From positions 1 to 64,000 of the forward strand of contig JBAXKG010000008.1 of NCBI GenBank assembly GCA_037137455.1: DNA of 64,000 nucleotides. The letters run 5' to 3'. The position numbers and the translations under genes were made by a program. The DNA comes from CAIVAT01 sp037137455 (GTDB lineage Bacteria > Bacteroidota > Bacteroidia > Bacteroidales > FEN-979). Below the pieces are notes generated by a model. That model was not told the origin of the DNA. It did not search any database and saw only the letters and a list, made by a program, of their open reading frames with translations. Of this stretch, positions 16,809-24,201 are shown piece by piece; the stretch's first letter is position 1, and the number at the start of each line of letters is the position of its first letter.

Positions 16809-18233
16809 ATGAAGCGCCCCCACCCCACCATATTTGAAAAAGTAGAGATCATCGATGCCGGTTCTGAAGGAATGGCTGTGGGGAGAATAAATGATCAGGT
16901 CATTTTTGTCCCGTTTGTTGTGCCAGGTGATATAGTCGATTTACAGTTGACGCGAAAGAAAAAAAAACACCTTGAAGGAAAGTCGGTTCACATCCATAGC
17001 TATTCATCAAAAAGGACAGAGCCGCACTGTTCTCATTTCGGTCTTTGCGGAGGATGCCGCTGGCAAAATATGAAATATGAGGAGCAACTGTTTTACAAAC
17101 AAAAACAGGTATTCGACAGCTTTACCCGTATAGGGAAACTGGAAAACCCATTGATATTACCCATTTTTCCCTCTCCAAAAATCAGGTATTACCGCAATAA
17201 GCTCGACTTCACATTTTCTAACCATCGGTGGCTTTCTGATGAGGATCGCGATGTAGAGTCAGCGACTGTCAACACTGATGCACTTGGTTTCCATATCCCT
17301 CAATTCTTTGATAAAGTAGTTGACATCCATGAGTGTTTTCATCAGAAAGACCCTTCGAATGCAATACGTCAGGCCACACGGAAATATGCAGTGGAGCACC
17401 GGTTGACTTTTTATGATGTACGCACCTGGCAAGGCTTTTTACGCAACCTGATCATCCGGAATACCGAAGCAGGCGGATTAATGGTGATACTGGTTTTTCG
17501 TAATGACGATGATGCCATCGTTCCGATGCTTGAACATTTGTCACAATTATTCCCTGAGATCAACAGCCTGTTTTATGTCATCAATCCCAAAAAGAATGAT
17601 ACCATTTTCGATCTGGCCTTCAACCTTTACAGGGGGAATCCTTATATAACCGAGAAAATGCCGCCATTCCGGCCGAATGGTAAAGATTTGGAATTCCGGA
17701 TCGGCCCTGCTTCGTTTTTCCAGACCAACTCATTTCAGGCTGTGAACCTTTACAAAACGGTTGCAGAATTCGCGGGATTCAACGGTAATGAACATGTTTA
17801 CGACCTATACACCGGAACAGGGACGATTGCAAACTATATAGCTCCTAATGTCAAAAGAGTCACCGGCATTGAATCAGTCGTATCTGCCATTGCCGATGCC
17901 GAGATAAATTCTGGTATCAATGGGATTCAAAACACCGTTTTTATCAGCGGAGAGGTTGAAAAACTCCTGAACCCTGATTTTTTTGAAATGAATGGGCGCC
18001 CTGATATCATAATTACCGACCCGCCAAGAAATGGCATGCACGAAAAAGTTGTTCGTACGATCCTGGAAATAAAACCGCGAAAAATTGTGTATGTCAGTTG
18101 TAATCCGGCCACACAGGCTAGAGACATTGCCTTAGCCAGCGAATTGTACCTGATGGAAAAATGTCAGCCTGTTGATATGTTTCCGCATACGCAGCATGTT
18201 GAAAACGTGGCATTGTTGAAACTCCGGGATTAA
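16809..18233 (+). CDS. rlmD: 23S rRNA (uracil-C5)-methyltransferase, RlmD/RumA family, 474 aa
   Basis: An N-terminal TRAM domain (about residues 8-65, EIIDAGSEGMAVGRINDQVI) is followed by the four-cysteine Fe-S set in CSHFGLCGGCRWQNM. The SAM-binding methyltransferase fold has FFQTNSFQA, LYTGTGTIANYIA and TDPPRNGMH, and the catalytic cysteine is in YVSCNPATQARD. Members methylate U1939 and/or U747 of 23S rRNA using a covalent Cys-uracil intermediate. Which uridine is the target cannot be decided by eye. The 3' end overlaps that of aroK on the other strand by 3 bp (TTAA serves as a stop for both). Confidence 0.92.
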   Translation: MKRPHPTIFEKVEIIDAGSEGMAVGRINDQVIFVPFVVPGDIVDLQLTRKKKKHLEGKSVHIHSYSSKRTEPHCSHFGLCGGCRWQNMKYEEQLFYKQKQVFDSFTRIGKLENPLILPIFPSPKIRYYRNKLDFTFSNHRWLSDEDRDVESATVNTDALGFHIPQFFDKVVDIHECFHQKDPSNAIRQATRKYAVEHRLTFYDVRTWQGFLRNLIIRNTEAGGLMVILVFRNDDDAIVPMLEHLSQLFPEINSLFYVINPKKNDTIFDLAFNLYRGNPYITEKMPPFRPNGKDLEFRIGPASFFQTNSFQAVNLYKTVAEFAGFNGNEHVYDLYTGTGTIANYIAPNVKRVTGIESVVSAIADAEINSGINGIQNTVFISGEVEKLLNPDFFEMNGRPDIIITDPPRNGMHEKVVRTILEIKPRKIVYVSCNPATQARDIALASELYLMEKCQPVDMFPHTQHVENVALLKLRD

Positions 18234-18745
18234 GATATTCCTGACCGGTTGCGAATCCATTCCAGGATGATATTAATATCAAGATTTTCCATATCGATTG
18301 TATAGTTGGCCTGGTTGTAATAAAATGCCCGCTCCTCCAGTTGCAACTTTACTTTTTCTTCAAGTTCAGCGGCTGTGATGTCCTTAAGCAGCGGCCTTTT
18401 TCGCTTTACATGCAGCAAACGGTTAACCAGTGTGGGTATTTCACAGTGCAGATAAATGGAAATACCGCCTTTATTGATAAAACGCATGTTGTCAAAAAAA
18501 CAAGGCGTCCCTCCTCCCGTTGAAATCACTACATCATCGTGATCGAGAGTTTCATGAAGCAATGACCGTTCAATCTTTCGGAAACTATCCTCATCATATT
18601 TCATAAAAAAATCGAGCACACTGATCCGGAATCTCTTTTCGAAGAGGTGGTCAATGTCAAGAAATAAATACCCCAGCTTTTCAGCGAGCAATTTTCCCAG
18701 GTATGATTTTCCGGAGGCCATATAACCGATAAGGTAGATACGCAT
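18230..18745 (-). CDS. aroK: Shikimate kinase, 171 aa
   Basis: A P-loop kinase of the shikimate pathway. Walker A is GYMASGKS near residues 6-13, the shikimate-binding Asp-rich segment is FLDIDHLFEKRF, GGGTPCF follows, and the lid with KRKRPLL precedes the C-terminal helix. It phosphorylates the 3-hydroxyl of shikimate on the way to chorismate, which also feeds MqnA encoded nearby. I start at MRIYLIGYMASGKS (18745); the 9-residue extension in the longer frame lies in the intergenic region shared with the divergent DUF1573 gene. Confidence 0.94.
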   Translation of the reverse strand: MRIYLIGYMASGKSYLGKLLAEKLGYLFLDIDHLFEKRFRISVLDFFMKYDEDSFRKIERSLLHETLDHDDVVISTGGGTPCFFDNMRFINKGGISIYLHCEIPTLVNRLLHVKRKRPLLKDITAAELEEKVKLQLEERAFYYNQANYTIDMENLDINIILEWIRNRSGIS

Positions 18746-18771
18746 AGCTGTAAAATTATTAATATTTTTCA

Positions 18772-18779
18772 TACCTTTG
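18772..18779 (+). promoter_or_regulatory. Predicted promoter of the DUF1573 lipoprotein gene (-7 box)
   Basis: TACCTTTG fits TAnnTTTG and ends 23 bases before the ATG at 18803. The -33 element is not evident. Confidence 0.5.
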
Positions 18780-18802
18780 TAACCTGTTGAACTAGTTAAA
18801 CC

Positions 18803-19282
18803 ATGAATCCGAAAAAACTTACTGTCCTAATTCTGCTGATAGCTGCTATAATGCTGTCGGGATGTAACCGTGGTGGAGCCAACAGCCAGGAAACCCTTTC
18901 AACTGATGTTGTTAACAATCCTAACTCCGCCAGTGGCAATGCTGACAAAAGTTCACTTCCTGTAGTACAGTTTGCGGAAACCGAGCATGATTTCGGGCGC
19001 ATCATCGAAGGCGAGACCGTTTCTTATTCCTTTAGTTTTAAAAACACCGGGAAATCAGACCTGATTATTGCTGAAGTGACTACCTCTTGTGGATGTACAG
19101 TGCCATCATATCCAAAAACCCCAATTCGCCCAGGAGAATCAGGGAACATAAAAATTGCATTCAACAGTAACGGCAGGCGCGGTTTTCAAAACAAGAATAT
19201 TGTCGTTGTATCAAACACCCAACCTAATAGCACTGTTATCAGGATCAAGGCACAAGTTGTAAACCCGAGTACTGAAAAATAA
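18803..19282 (+). CDS. DUF1573 domain lipoprotein, 159 aa
   Basis: The N-terminus MNPKKLTVLILLIAAIMLSG followed by Cys is a lipoprotein signal with a clear lipobox (LSGC). One DUF1573 domain follows at about residues 58-155: EHDFGRIIEGETVSYSFSFK, NTGKSDLIIAEVTTSCGCTV, and PGESGNIKIAFNSNGRRG. This is an immunoglobulin-like ASH/MSP-type fold common in Bacteroidota envelope proteins, with no assigned activity. The conserved CGC may bind metal or form a disulfide. It precedes yajC-ybbR-coaE by 54 bp on the same strand and may be read with them. Confidence 0.9.
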   Translation: MNPKKLTVLILLIAAIMLSGCNRGGANSQETLSTDVVNNPNSASGNADKSSLPVVQFAETEHDFGRIIEGETVSYSFSFKNTGKSDLIIAEVTTSCGCTVPSYPKTPIRPGESGNIKIAFNSNGRRGFQNKNIVVVSNTQPNSTVIRIKAQVVNPSTEK

Positions 19283-19310
19283 ATAGAGAATTAGTGAAAT
19301 ATCAAAAAAA

Positions 19311-19331
19311 TCGTAAATCGTAAATTGTAAA
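19311..19331 (+). repeat. Three tandem copies of a 7-bp unit (TCGTAAA) just before yajC
   Basis: TCGTAAA at 19311-19317 and 19318-19324 and TTGTAAA at 19325-19331, ending 5 bases before the yajC ATG (19337). Related words occur in two other intergenic regions (13596-13615 and 27839-27872). Confidence 0.8.
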
Positions 19332-19336
19332 TCATT

Positions 19337-19666
19337 ATGACAAACTTATTAAACATCCTTTTAATGGCTCCTCAGGGCCAGGGCGGACAGCAAAGTGGCT
19401 GGATGTCATTTTTACCTTTGTTATTGATAATCGTGGTCTTTTATTTTTTCTTTATCCGTCCACAGATGAAGAAATCGAAAGATCAGAAGAAATTCAAAGA
19501 AAGCCTGCAAAAAGGCCAGAAAATAATTACCATTGGGGGTATTCATGGCAGGATTGTTGAAATCCAGGAAACTACTGTTACAATCGAAGTTGAAAATAGT
19601 GTTCGACTGCGCGTTGAAAAATCAGCAGTGGCTATGGATAACACTCAGACCATCGAAGCGAAATAA
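19337..19666 (+). CDS. yajC: Preprotein translocase subunit YajC, 109 aa
   Basis: One N-terminal membrane helix (about residues 22-43, WMSFLPLLLIIVVFYFFFIR) is followed at once by the family signature RPQMKKSKDQKKFKESLQKG and a small soluble domain with IITIGGIHGRIVEIQETTV. YajC joins SecDF as an accessory of the Sec channel in the inner membrane. The Gly/Gln-rich start (MAPQGQGGQQSG) is common in Bacteroidota. It leads the yajC-ybbR-coaE cluster, a familiar order in this phylum. Confidence 0.95.
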   Translation: MTNLLNILLMAPQGQGGQQSGWMSFLPLLLIIVVFYFFFIRPQMKKSKDQKKFKESLQKGQKIITIGGIHGRIVEIQETTVTIEVENSVRLRVEKSAVAMDNTQTIEAK

Positions 19667-19686
19667 TTTGTTTAACTTTTTACCCG

Positions 19687-20277
19687 ATGAGATCCGATTT
19701 CTTTGAATTCATCGGAAATGCCCGGCAACGCCGCAGTGAGAAATTCAGGAATCAACTTTCTGTTTTCATTGTTTGTCTGGTTCTTTCGGTATTGATTTGG
19801 GCGCTTGTAAGGCTTTCCAAAGATTATTATTATTCAATTGAGTATCGTTTGAATTATAATCAGGTTCCAGGGAATCTAAAACTTTTGGGTTGCTCAGATT
19901 CAACTTTAAATCTCAGAATCAAATTGCAGGGTTTTGAATTTTTTTCAGAGCAATTCATAACTCATCAAGACCGGGAATTCGAAACCAGTTTGCGAAATGT
20001 GCGATTGCGTTATAATGATGATCATATCGATGGGTATTTACTGACAAACCGAATTGGGAAGGAGATCATTTCGCAAACAAATTTCCCAAGTGAAGTATAT
20101 TTCGTTTCACCCGACACTCTCTTTTTTGAATTCGAAAAGAAGAATTTAATACCTATTCCGACACATTTACCCACCAATTATATCAGGATTCAAGTAAAAG
20201 GCAAAGACAGCGTGTCGCAACTGAACGATAGCCTGATGCAGCACGTTGATCCGAAATTAATGATGAGAAAAAACTGA
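19687..20277 (+). CDS. YbbR-like membrane-anchored protein, 196 aa
   Basis: A single membrane helix near residues 25-42 (LSVFIVCLVLSVLIWALVRL) is followed by an extracytoplasmic region of beta character (IEYRLNYNQVPGNLKLLGCS, LNLRIKLQGFEFFSEQF). Size, topology and the position between yajC and coaE match the YbbR-like proteins of Bacteroidota. The sequence itself is weakly conserved, so the name rests partly on context. Its stop codon directly precedes the coaE ATG. Function unknown; YbbR proteins elsewhere are linked to c-di-AMP cyclase regulation. Confidence 0.7.
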   Translation: MRSDFFEFIGNARQRRSEKFRNQLSVFIVCLVLSVLIWALVRLSKDYYYSIEYRLNYNQVPGNLKLLGCSDSTLNLRIKLQGFEFFSEQFITHQDREFETSLRNVRLRYNDDHIDGYLLTNRIGKEIISQTNFPSEVYFVSPDTLFFEFEKKNLIPIPTHLPTNYIRIQVKGKDSVSQLNDSLMQHVDPKLMMRKN

Positions 20278-20910
20278 ATGATGTTGAAAATAGGTCTCAC
20301 CGGGAACATCGGAAGCGGGAAAACCATGATATCAGGGGTATTCTCTACTTTGGGTATCCCTGTTTATTATGCCGATGATGTATCAAAGAGGTTCCTTGAT
20401 GATCAACAGGTGAAACGCGAAATTCTCAAACATTTCGGATATGGTATTCTTACCAATTACCAGGAAATAAATCGCAGGTCGCTTGCTTCAATTGTTTTTA
20501 CAGATGAAAAGTCCCTCTTACTTCTTAATTCTATTCTCCATCCGCGAATTAAGAAGGATTTTCGCAACTGGGCTCAATTGCAGTTGTACAAGCCCTATGT
20601 GATACAAGAGGCAGCTATAATTTTTGAAAGCAATTCCAGTAAGGAGTATGATTACATTATCCATGTTTCCTGTCCAAAAGAAATAGCCATCGACCGTGTT
20701 GTGAAAAGAGACAAAATCGATGGCCATTCAGTAATGCGACGAATGCAGTTTCAATTTGAGGATAAGGAAAAATCGCTGTTAGCCAACTTCGTTATAATTA
20801 ATGATGGCTCTGAACTGGTTATTCCGCAGGTTCTCGTTATTCATAAGCAGCTTTTAGAGATTTGCACGAAGGGCAATGATAAAGTTGCGCCCGGGGTTGC
20901 TGATGCCTGA
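20278..20910 (+). CDS. coaE: Dephospho-CoA kinase, 210 aa
   Basis: Last enzyme of CoA synthesis, phosphorylating the 3'-hydroxyl of dephospho-CoA. The P-loop is GLTGNIGSGKT near the start. PVYYADDVSKRFL (substrate-binding Asp), HPRIKKDFRNWAQ and the lid with CPKEIAIDRVVKRD are all typical. The start may be either of two adjacent ATGs (20278 or 20281); both directly follow the ybbR stop, implying coupling. The last 19 codons run antisense through the C-terminus of the convergent TonB receptor gene, a 57-bp overlap. Confidence 0.94.
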   Translation: MMLKIGLTGNIGSGKTMISGVFSTLGIPVYYADDVSKRFLDDQQVKREILKHFGYGILTNYQEINRRSLASIVFTDEKSLLLLNSILHPRIKKDFRNWAQLQLYKPYVIQEAAIIFESNSSKEYDYIIHVSCPKEIAIDRVVKRDKIDGHSVMRRMQFQFEDKEKSLLANFVIINDGSELVIPQVLVIHKQLLEICTKGNDKVAPGVADA

Positions 20911-23271
20911 GGCAAACTTTCTGTAGTTTTCATCCAGGATATTTTCCAAACCAAGTTCCACATTCACATATTTTACAATTTGGTAGCTTAATTTAAGGTT
21001 CAATGTATACCATGAAGGCATCCCGTATGGCGTGGCATACTGCTTGTTGTCTTCACCACTGTCGCTGTACTGGCTGATACGCTTCCACCCGTTGTACATC
21101 ACATAAAAATCACCTTTGAATTTCTTCAGTTCCAAACGGAACGATGTCATACCAAATACCGGAGGAATGTGATCAAGAGGAAGACCACTCGTTTCATCAT
21201 ATCCATAGGTATAGCTAAGGTTACTGCGAATCGAGAAAGAACGTGTTACCTGGGCCAGAATGCTTGCCTGGAAACCACAAATGTATGCCTTACCGGTATT
21301 GGTCGTAGCCAGGGTTTGGTACATGTCACCGTCGATCATGATTGAATCCTTTCCGTTGTAGGACATGGGAGCAATTACGAATGCATCGAGCAGCCAGTTA
21401 TAATAGGCAGTTCCTTCAAGTCGTATCTTGCCCGCGATGGTTTTTGCAACTGAGAATTCAATATTGTAAGCATATACCGGTTTCAGTTCAGGATTGGGAA
21501 CGACAATCGTATTCTCCGTTATTACATTCAGTTTCGTCAGGTCATCGATATTACCCGATCTGAATCCGGTGGACCCGACAAGGGAAAATTTCCAATCATA
21601 ACCGGGTGAAGCAACAAGTCCGATGAATCCGTTCAGCGCGGTATTTTTTTGTGTGATAATGGGATTAAACGGGATATTCATGATCTTTACCATGGTATCG
21701 GAATAATCAGCGTTCAGGGTAACATAGTTGAACCGCAGACCCTGCGAAAAGGTTATTACCTTATTGATGTTCCAGCTGTTCGAAAGGTAGGCCGACAGAT
21801 ACATCATTTTGGCTTTCTGGTCGGGGTAACGGGTAGCACGATCGTATGTGACAGCTCCAGTTTTAATATTTTCAACGTGTGCGGTGGAACCCACATTGTT
21901 ATAGCTAAGTTCAATCCCGTAATGAAGGTTGTCCTTTGCACCAAGTTTTTTGTCAAAGTCGGCATTAACAGAATAAACGGATACTGATTCGAGATTGTAT
22001 TTTTTCTTGGAACTGCCAAAATCACGTTGGATACGGTCTTCGTGAGCATTCTGATATCCAAGGATGATGGAGGCATGATCGAAAATCACGCCATTCAGGG
22101 TATACTCGGCTTTTAATGAAGCCAGTATTCGGGATTGCGGCCCGTAATACCATTCGGCAAATGTCATGGTACTGTCGTTTTTCATCTCTGTTAATCGGTC
22201 GTAACGCGGTATATTGCTGGAGTTTGAGTACTGGAAATTCAAAATATAACGACTTTGGATATTGGGTTGGAACAGGATCTTCCCCAGGAAATTATATTGT
22301 GAGTAAGCGGATTGTTTTTGTAACCAGGGTTTGGCATTGGCCACAGTCACGTCCTTATCATTAATACGATCTGCAAAAAACAGGCGTTGTCCAAAAGTTC
22401 CATAGGCAGGATTGCTTACCTTCCCTTCACGCAGGTCACCAAAATCGCTATAAGAGAAATTCATTAATACAGCCAGTTTTTTCCACCCGATATTCAGGTT
22501 GATGCCTCCTGTTTTCTCCATATTGGCTGAGGAAAACCGCCCAAGAATATTACCGTTAATACTTGTTTTACCTGTGGAAGAGAGTATAGGATCTTTGGTG
22601 ATAAAATTGATCACCCCGCCCAATGCATCACTTCCATAGATAGTGGAGCCGGGACCATAAAGGATTTCGGTGGAGGCCAATCCGAAAGGATCAATTGTAA
22701 TAGCGCTCTGAAGGTGACCGGCCCTGTAAATTGCATTATTCATGCGGATTCCATCAACCACAAGCAGCACCTTGTTGGCTTCAAAACCGCGAAGCACCGG
22801 ACTTCCGCCTCCCATCTGGCTTGTTTGAACGAACACCTGGCCGGTCTGTTCCAACATGATCCCTGTATTTTGCGGGTTCTGAAAAATGATATCCTTGGAT
22901 TGTATCACTGCAATTTTATAAGGCAAATCGGATTTTTTCTCCTCTGTCCTGTTTCCGGTTATTACAAATTCATCGAGTTTAATGATATTATCTGTGAGGT
23001 ATATCGAGTTGTTTTCAGGAAGGTTTGATTTCATTATTTTCAAAGTCTGATAAGCGATGTGTGAAAAACAGATGGAATCACTTGCAATAAAACCTGAAAG
23101 GTCGGCCACCCCCCTATCGTCGGTAATCATCATAATGGTTTTGGTCGCGTTAGAAATATTGACCTGACTGATGGGCTGAAGATCTGATTTGTCGAGGACT
23201 TTCACTTGTTGGCTTTGCGCTGTTACAGAAAAAAAAGCCAGTAATACAAATATAATCTGAGTTATTCTCAT
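20854..23271 (-). CDS. TonB-dependent outer-membrane receptor, 805 aa
   Basis: A signal peptide (MRITQIIFVLLAFFSVTAQS) is followed by a carboxypeptidase-regulatory-like domain (about residues 20-100), a plug (ENTGIMLEQTGQ-like region, VLRGFEANKVLLVVDGIRMN, EILYGPGSTIYGSDALGGVI) and a 22-strand barrel ending in NPGRNFIIALRANL. The plug wording resembles heme/hemoglobin-type receptors, but the ligand is unproven. I start at the ATG at 23271; the longer frame adds ten residues before the signal peptide. Divergent from mqnA; its 3' end overlaps coaE. Confidence 0.9.
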   Translation of the reverse strand: MRITQIIFVLLAFFSVTAQSQQVKVLDKSDLQPISQVNISNATKTIMMITDDRGVADLSGFIASDSICFSHIAYQTLKIMKSNLPENNSIYLTDNIIKLDEFVITGNRTEEKKSDLPYKIAVIQSKDIIFQNPQNTGIMLEQTGQVFVQTSQMGGGSPVLRGFEANKVLLVVDGIRMNNAIYRAGHLQSAITIDPFGLASTEILYGPGSTIYGSDALGGVINFITKDPILSSTGKTSINGNILGRFSSANMEKTGGINLNIGWKKLAVLMNFSYSDFGDLREGKVSNPAYGTFGQRLFFADRINDKDVTVANAKPWLQKQSAYSQYNFLGKILFQPNIQSRYILNFQYSNSSNIPRYDRLTEMKNDSTMTFAEWYYGPQSRILASLKAEYTLNGVIFDHASIILGYQNAHEDRIQRDFGSSKKKYNLESVSVYSVNADFDKKLGAKDNLHYGIELSYNNVGSTAHVENIKTGAVTYDRATRYPDQKAKMMYLSAYLSNSWNINKVITFSQGLRFNYVTLNADYSDTMVKIMNIPFNPIITQKNTALNGFIGLVASPGYDWKFSLVGSTGFRSGNIDDLTKLNVITENTIVVPNPELKPVYAYNIEFSVAKTIAGKIRLEGTAYYNWLLDAFVIAPMSYNGKDSIMIDGDMYQTLATTNTGKAYICGFQASILAQVTRSFSIRSNLSYTYGYDETSGLPLDHIPPVFGMTSFRLELKKFKGDFYVMYNGWKRISQYSDSGEDNKQYATPYGMPSWYTLNLKLSYQIVKYVNVELGLENILDENYRKFASGISNPGRNFIIALRANL

Positions 23272-23426
23272 ATCGATTGAGTTAAAAATAAATAATAACA
23301 TAGCTATCAGCGACAGCTTAGCCTGAAAAAAAAGTACAGATTGGGCTATAAGAACTCAGGGCATAAATCATGGTTAGCAAAGTTAAAGAAAATTAAATCT
23401 CCCTTATACCGCAATGCCAAATCACC

Positions 23427-23434
23427 TACTTTTG
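23427..23434 (+). promoter_or_regulatory. Predicted mqnA promoter (-7 box)
   Basis: TACTTTTG, an exact TAnnTTTG match, ends 17 bases before the mqnA ATG (23452). The -33 element is weak. Confidence 0.55.
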
Positions 23435-23451
23435 TGTGAACAAACAAATGC

Positions 23452-24201
23452 ATGGAATTGCTCAAAATATCTGCTGTATCATATCTGAACACGTTCCCTT
23501 TTGTATATGGACTTAAAGAATCGGGGTTTTTAAAAAATTTCAGTCTTGAGCTTGATGTTCCTTCCATTTGTGCCGAGAAGCTAAAAAACGGACAAGTTGA
23601 CATTGCCCTTATCCCGGTTGGTGCGCTCCGTGAAATCAGCAAGTTTCATTACATCTCCGATTATTGTATCGGGGCTGTGGGTGAAGTTAGAACCGTGTTG
23701 TTATTGTCGAAAGTACCGATAGAAAAGATCAGCCATATTTTCCTTGATTTTGATTCACGCACTTCAGTAGAACTTGTAAAAGTTCTGGCAAAAAAGCGCT
23801 GGCAGATAAACCCCCGGTGGGAAAATCTCAAACCGGGGCAGTTTGCCAACATGCAAGAATTCGAATCGCTGGTTGCCATCGGGGATAAAACTTTTGAACT
23901 GCGTCCCAATTTTCCCTTTGTGTATGACCTTGCCGAAGAATGGATCAAATTTACAGGGTTGCCGTTCGTATTTGCCGCGTGGGTTTCAAGGGTGAAATTG
24001 CCCAAAGAGGTTCTTTTGCAGTTCACCCGGGCGCTCAAATTCGGCATCAGCCATAAAAGTGAATGTCTGGAATTTTTCAGGGATAAATTGCCTGCGGGCG
24101 TTGATTGTCTTTCTTATCTTGAGAACAATATCTCCTATGAGTTCGACGAAAAAAAGAAAGAGGGACTCAGGAGGTTTTTAAATTACTTTTTCACCGGGTA
24201 G
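23452..24201 (+). CDS. mqnA: Chorismate dehydratase MqnA, futalosine pathway, 249 aa
   Basis: It has the periplasmic-binding-protein-like fold of the MqnA/MqnD family but no signal peptide, so it is cytoplasmic. Diagnostic segments are ISAVSYLNTFPFVYGL (substrate loop), VDIALIPVGAL, YCIGAVGEVRTVLLLSKVPI and DLAEEWIKFTGLPFVFAAW. It converts chorismate to 3-(1-carboxyvinyloxy)benzoate, the first step of futalosine-dependent menaquinone synthesis. This implies that the organism makes menaquinone by that route rather than by MenA-F. The 3' end overlaps yidC, on the other strand, by 19 bp. Confidence 0.93.
   Translation: MELLKISAVSYLNTFPFVYGLKESGFLKNFSLELDVPSICAEKLKNGQVDIALIPVGALREISKFHYISDYCIGAVGEVRTVLLLSKVPIEKISHIFLDFDSRTSVELVKVLAKKRWQINPRWENLKPGQFANMQEFESLVAIGDKTFELRPNFPFVYDLAEEWIKFTGLPFVFAAWVSRVKLPKEVLLQFTRALKFGISHKSECLEFFRDKLPAGVDCLSYLENNISYEFDEKKKEGLRRFLNYFFTG

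Noticed and set aside
20854..23271. SusC-type glycan importer identity for the first TonB receptor
   Set aside because: About 800 residues without a SusD gene nearby, and the plug resembles heme/metal-type receptors rather than SusC.
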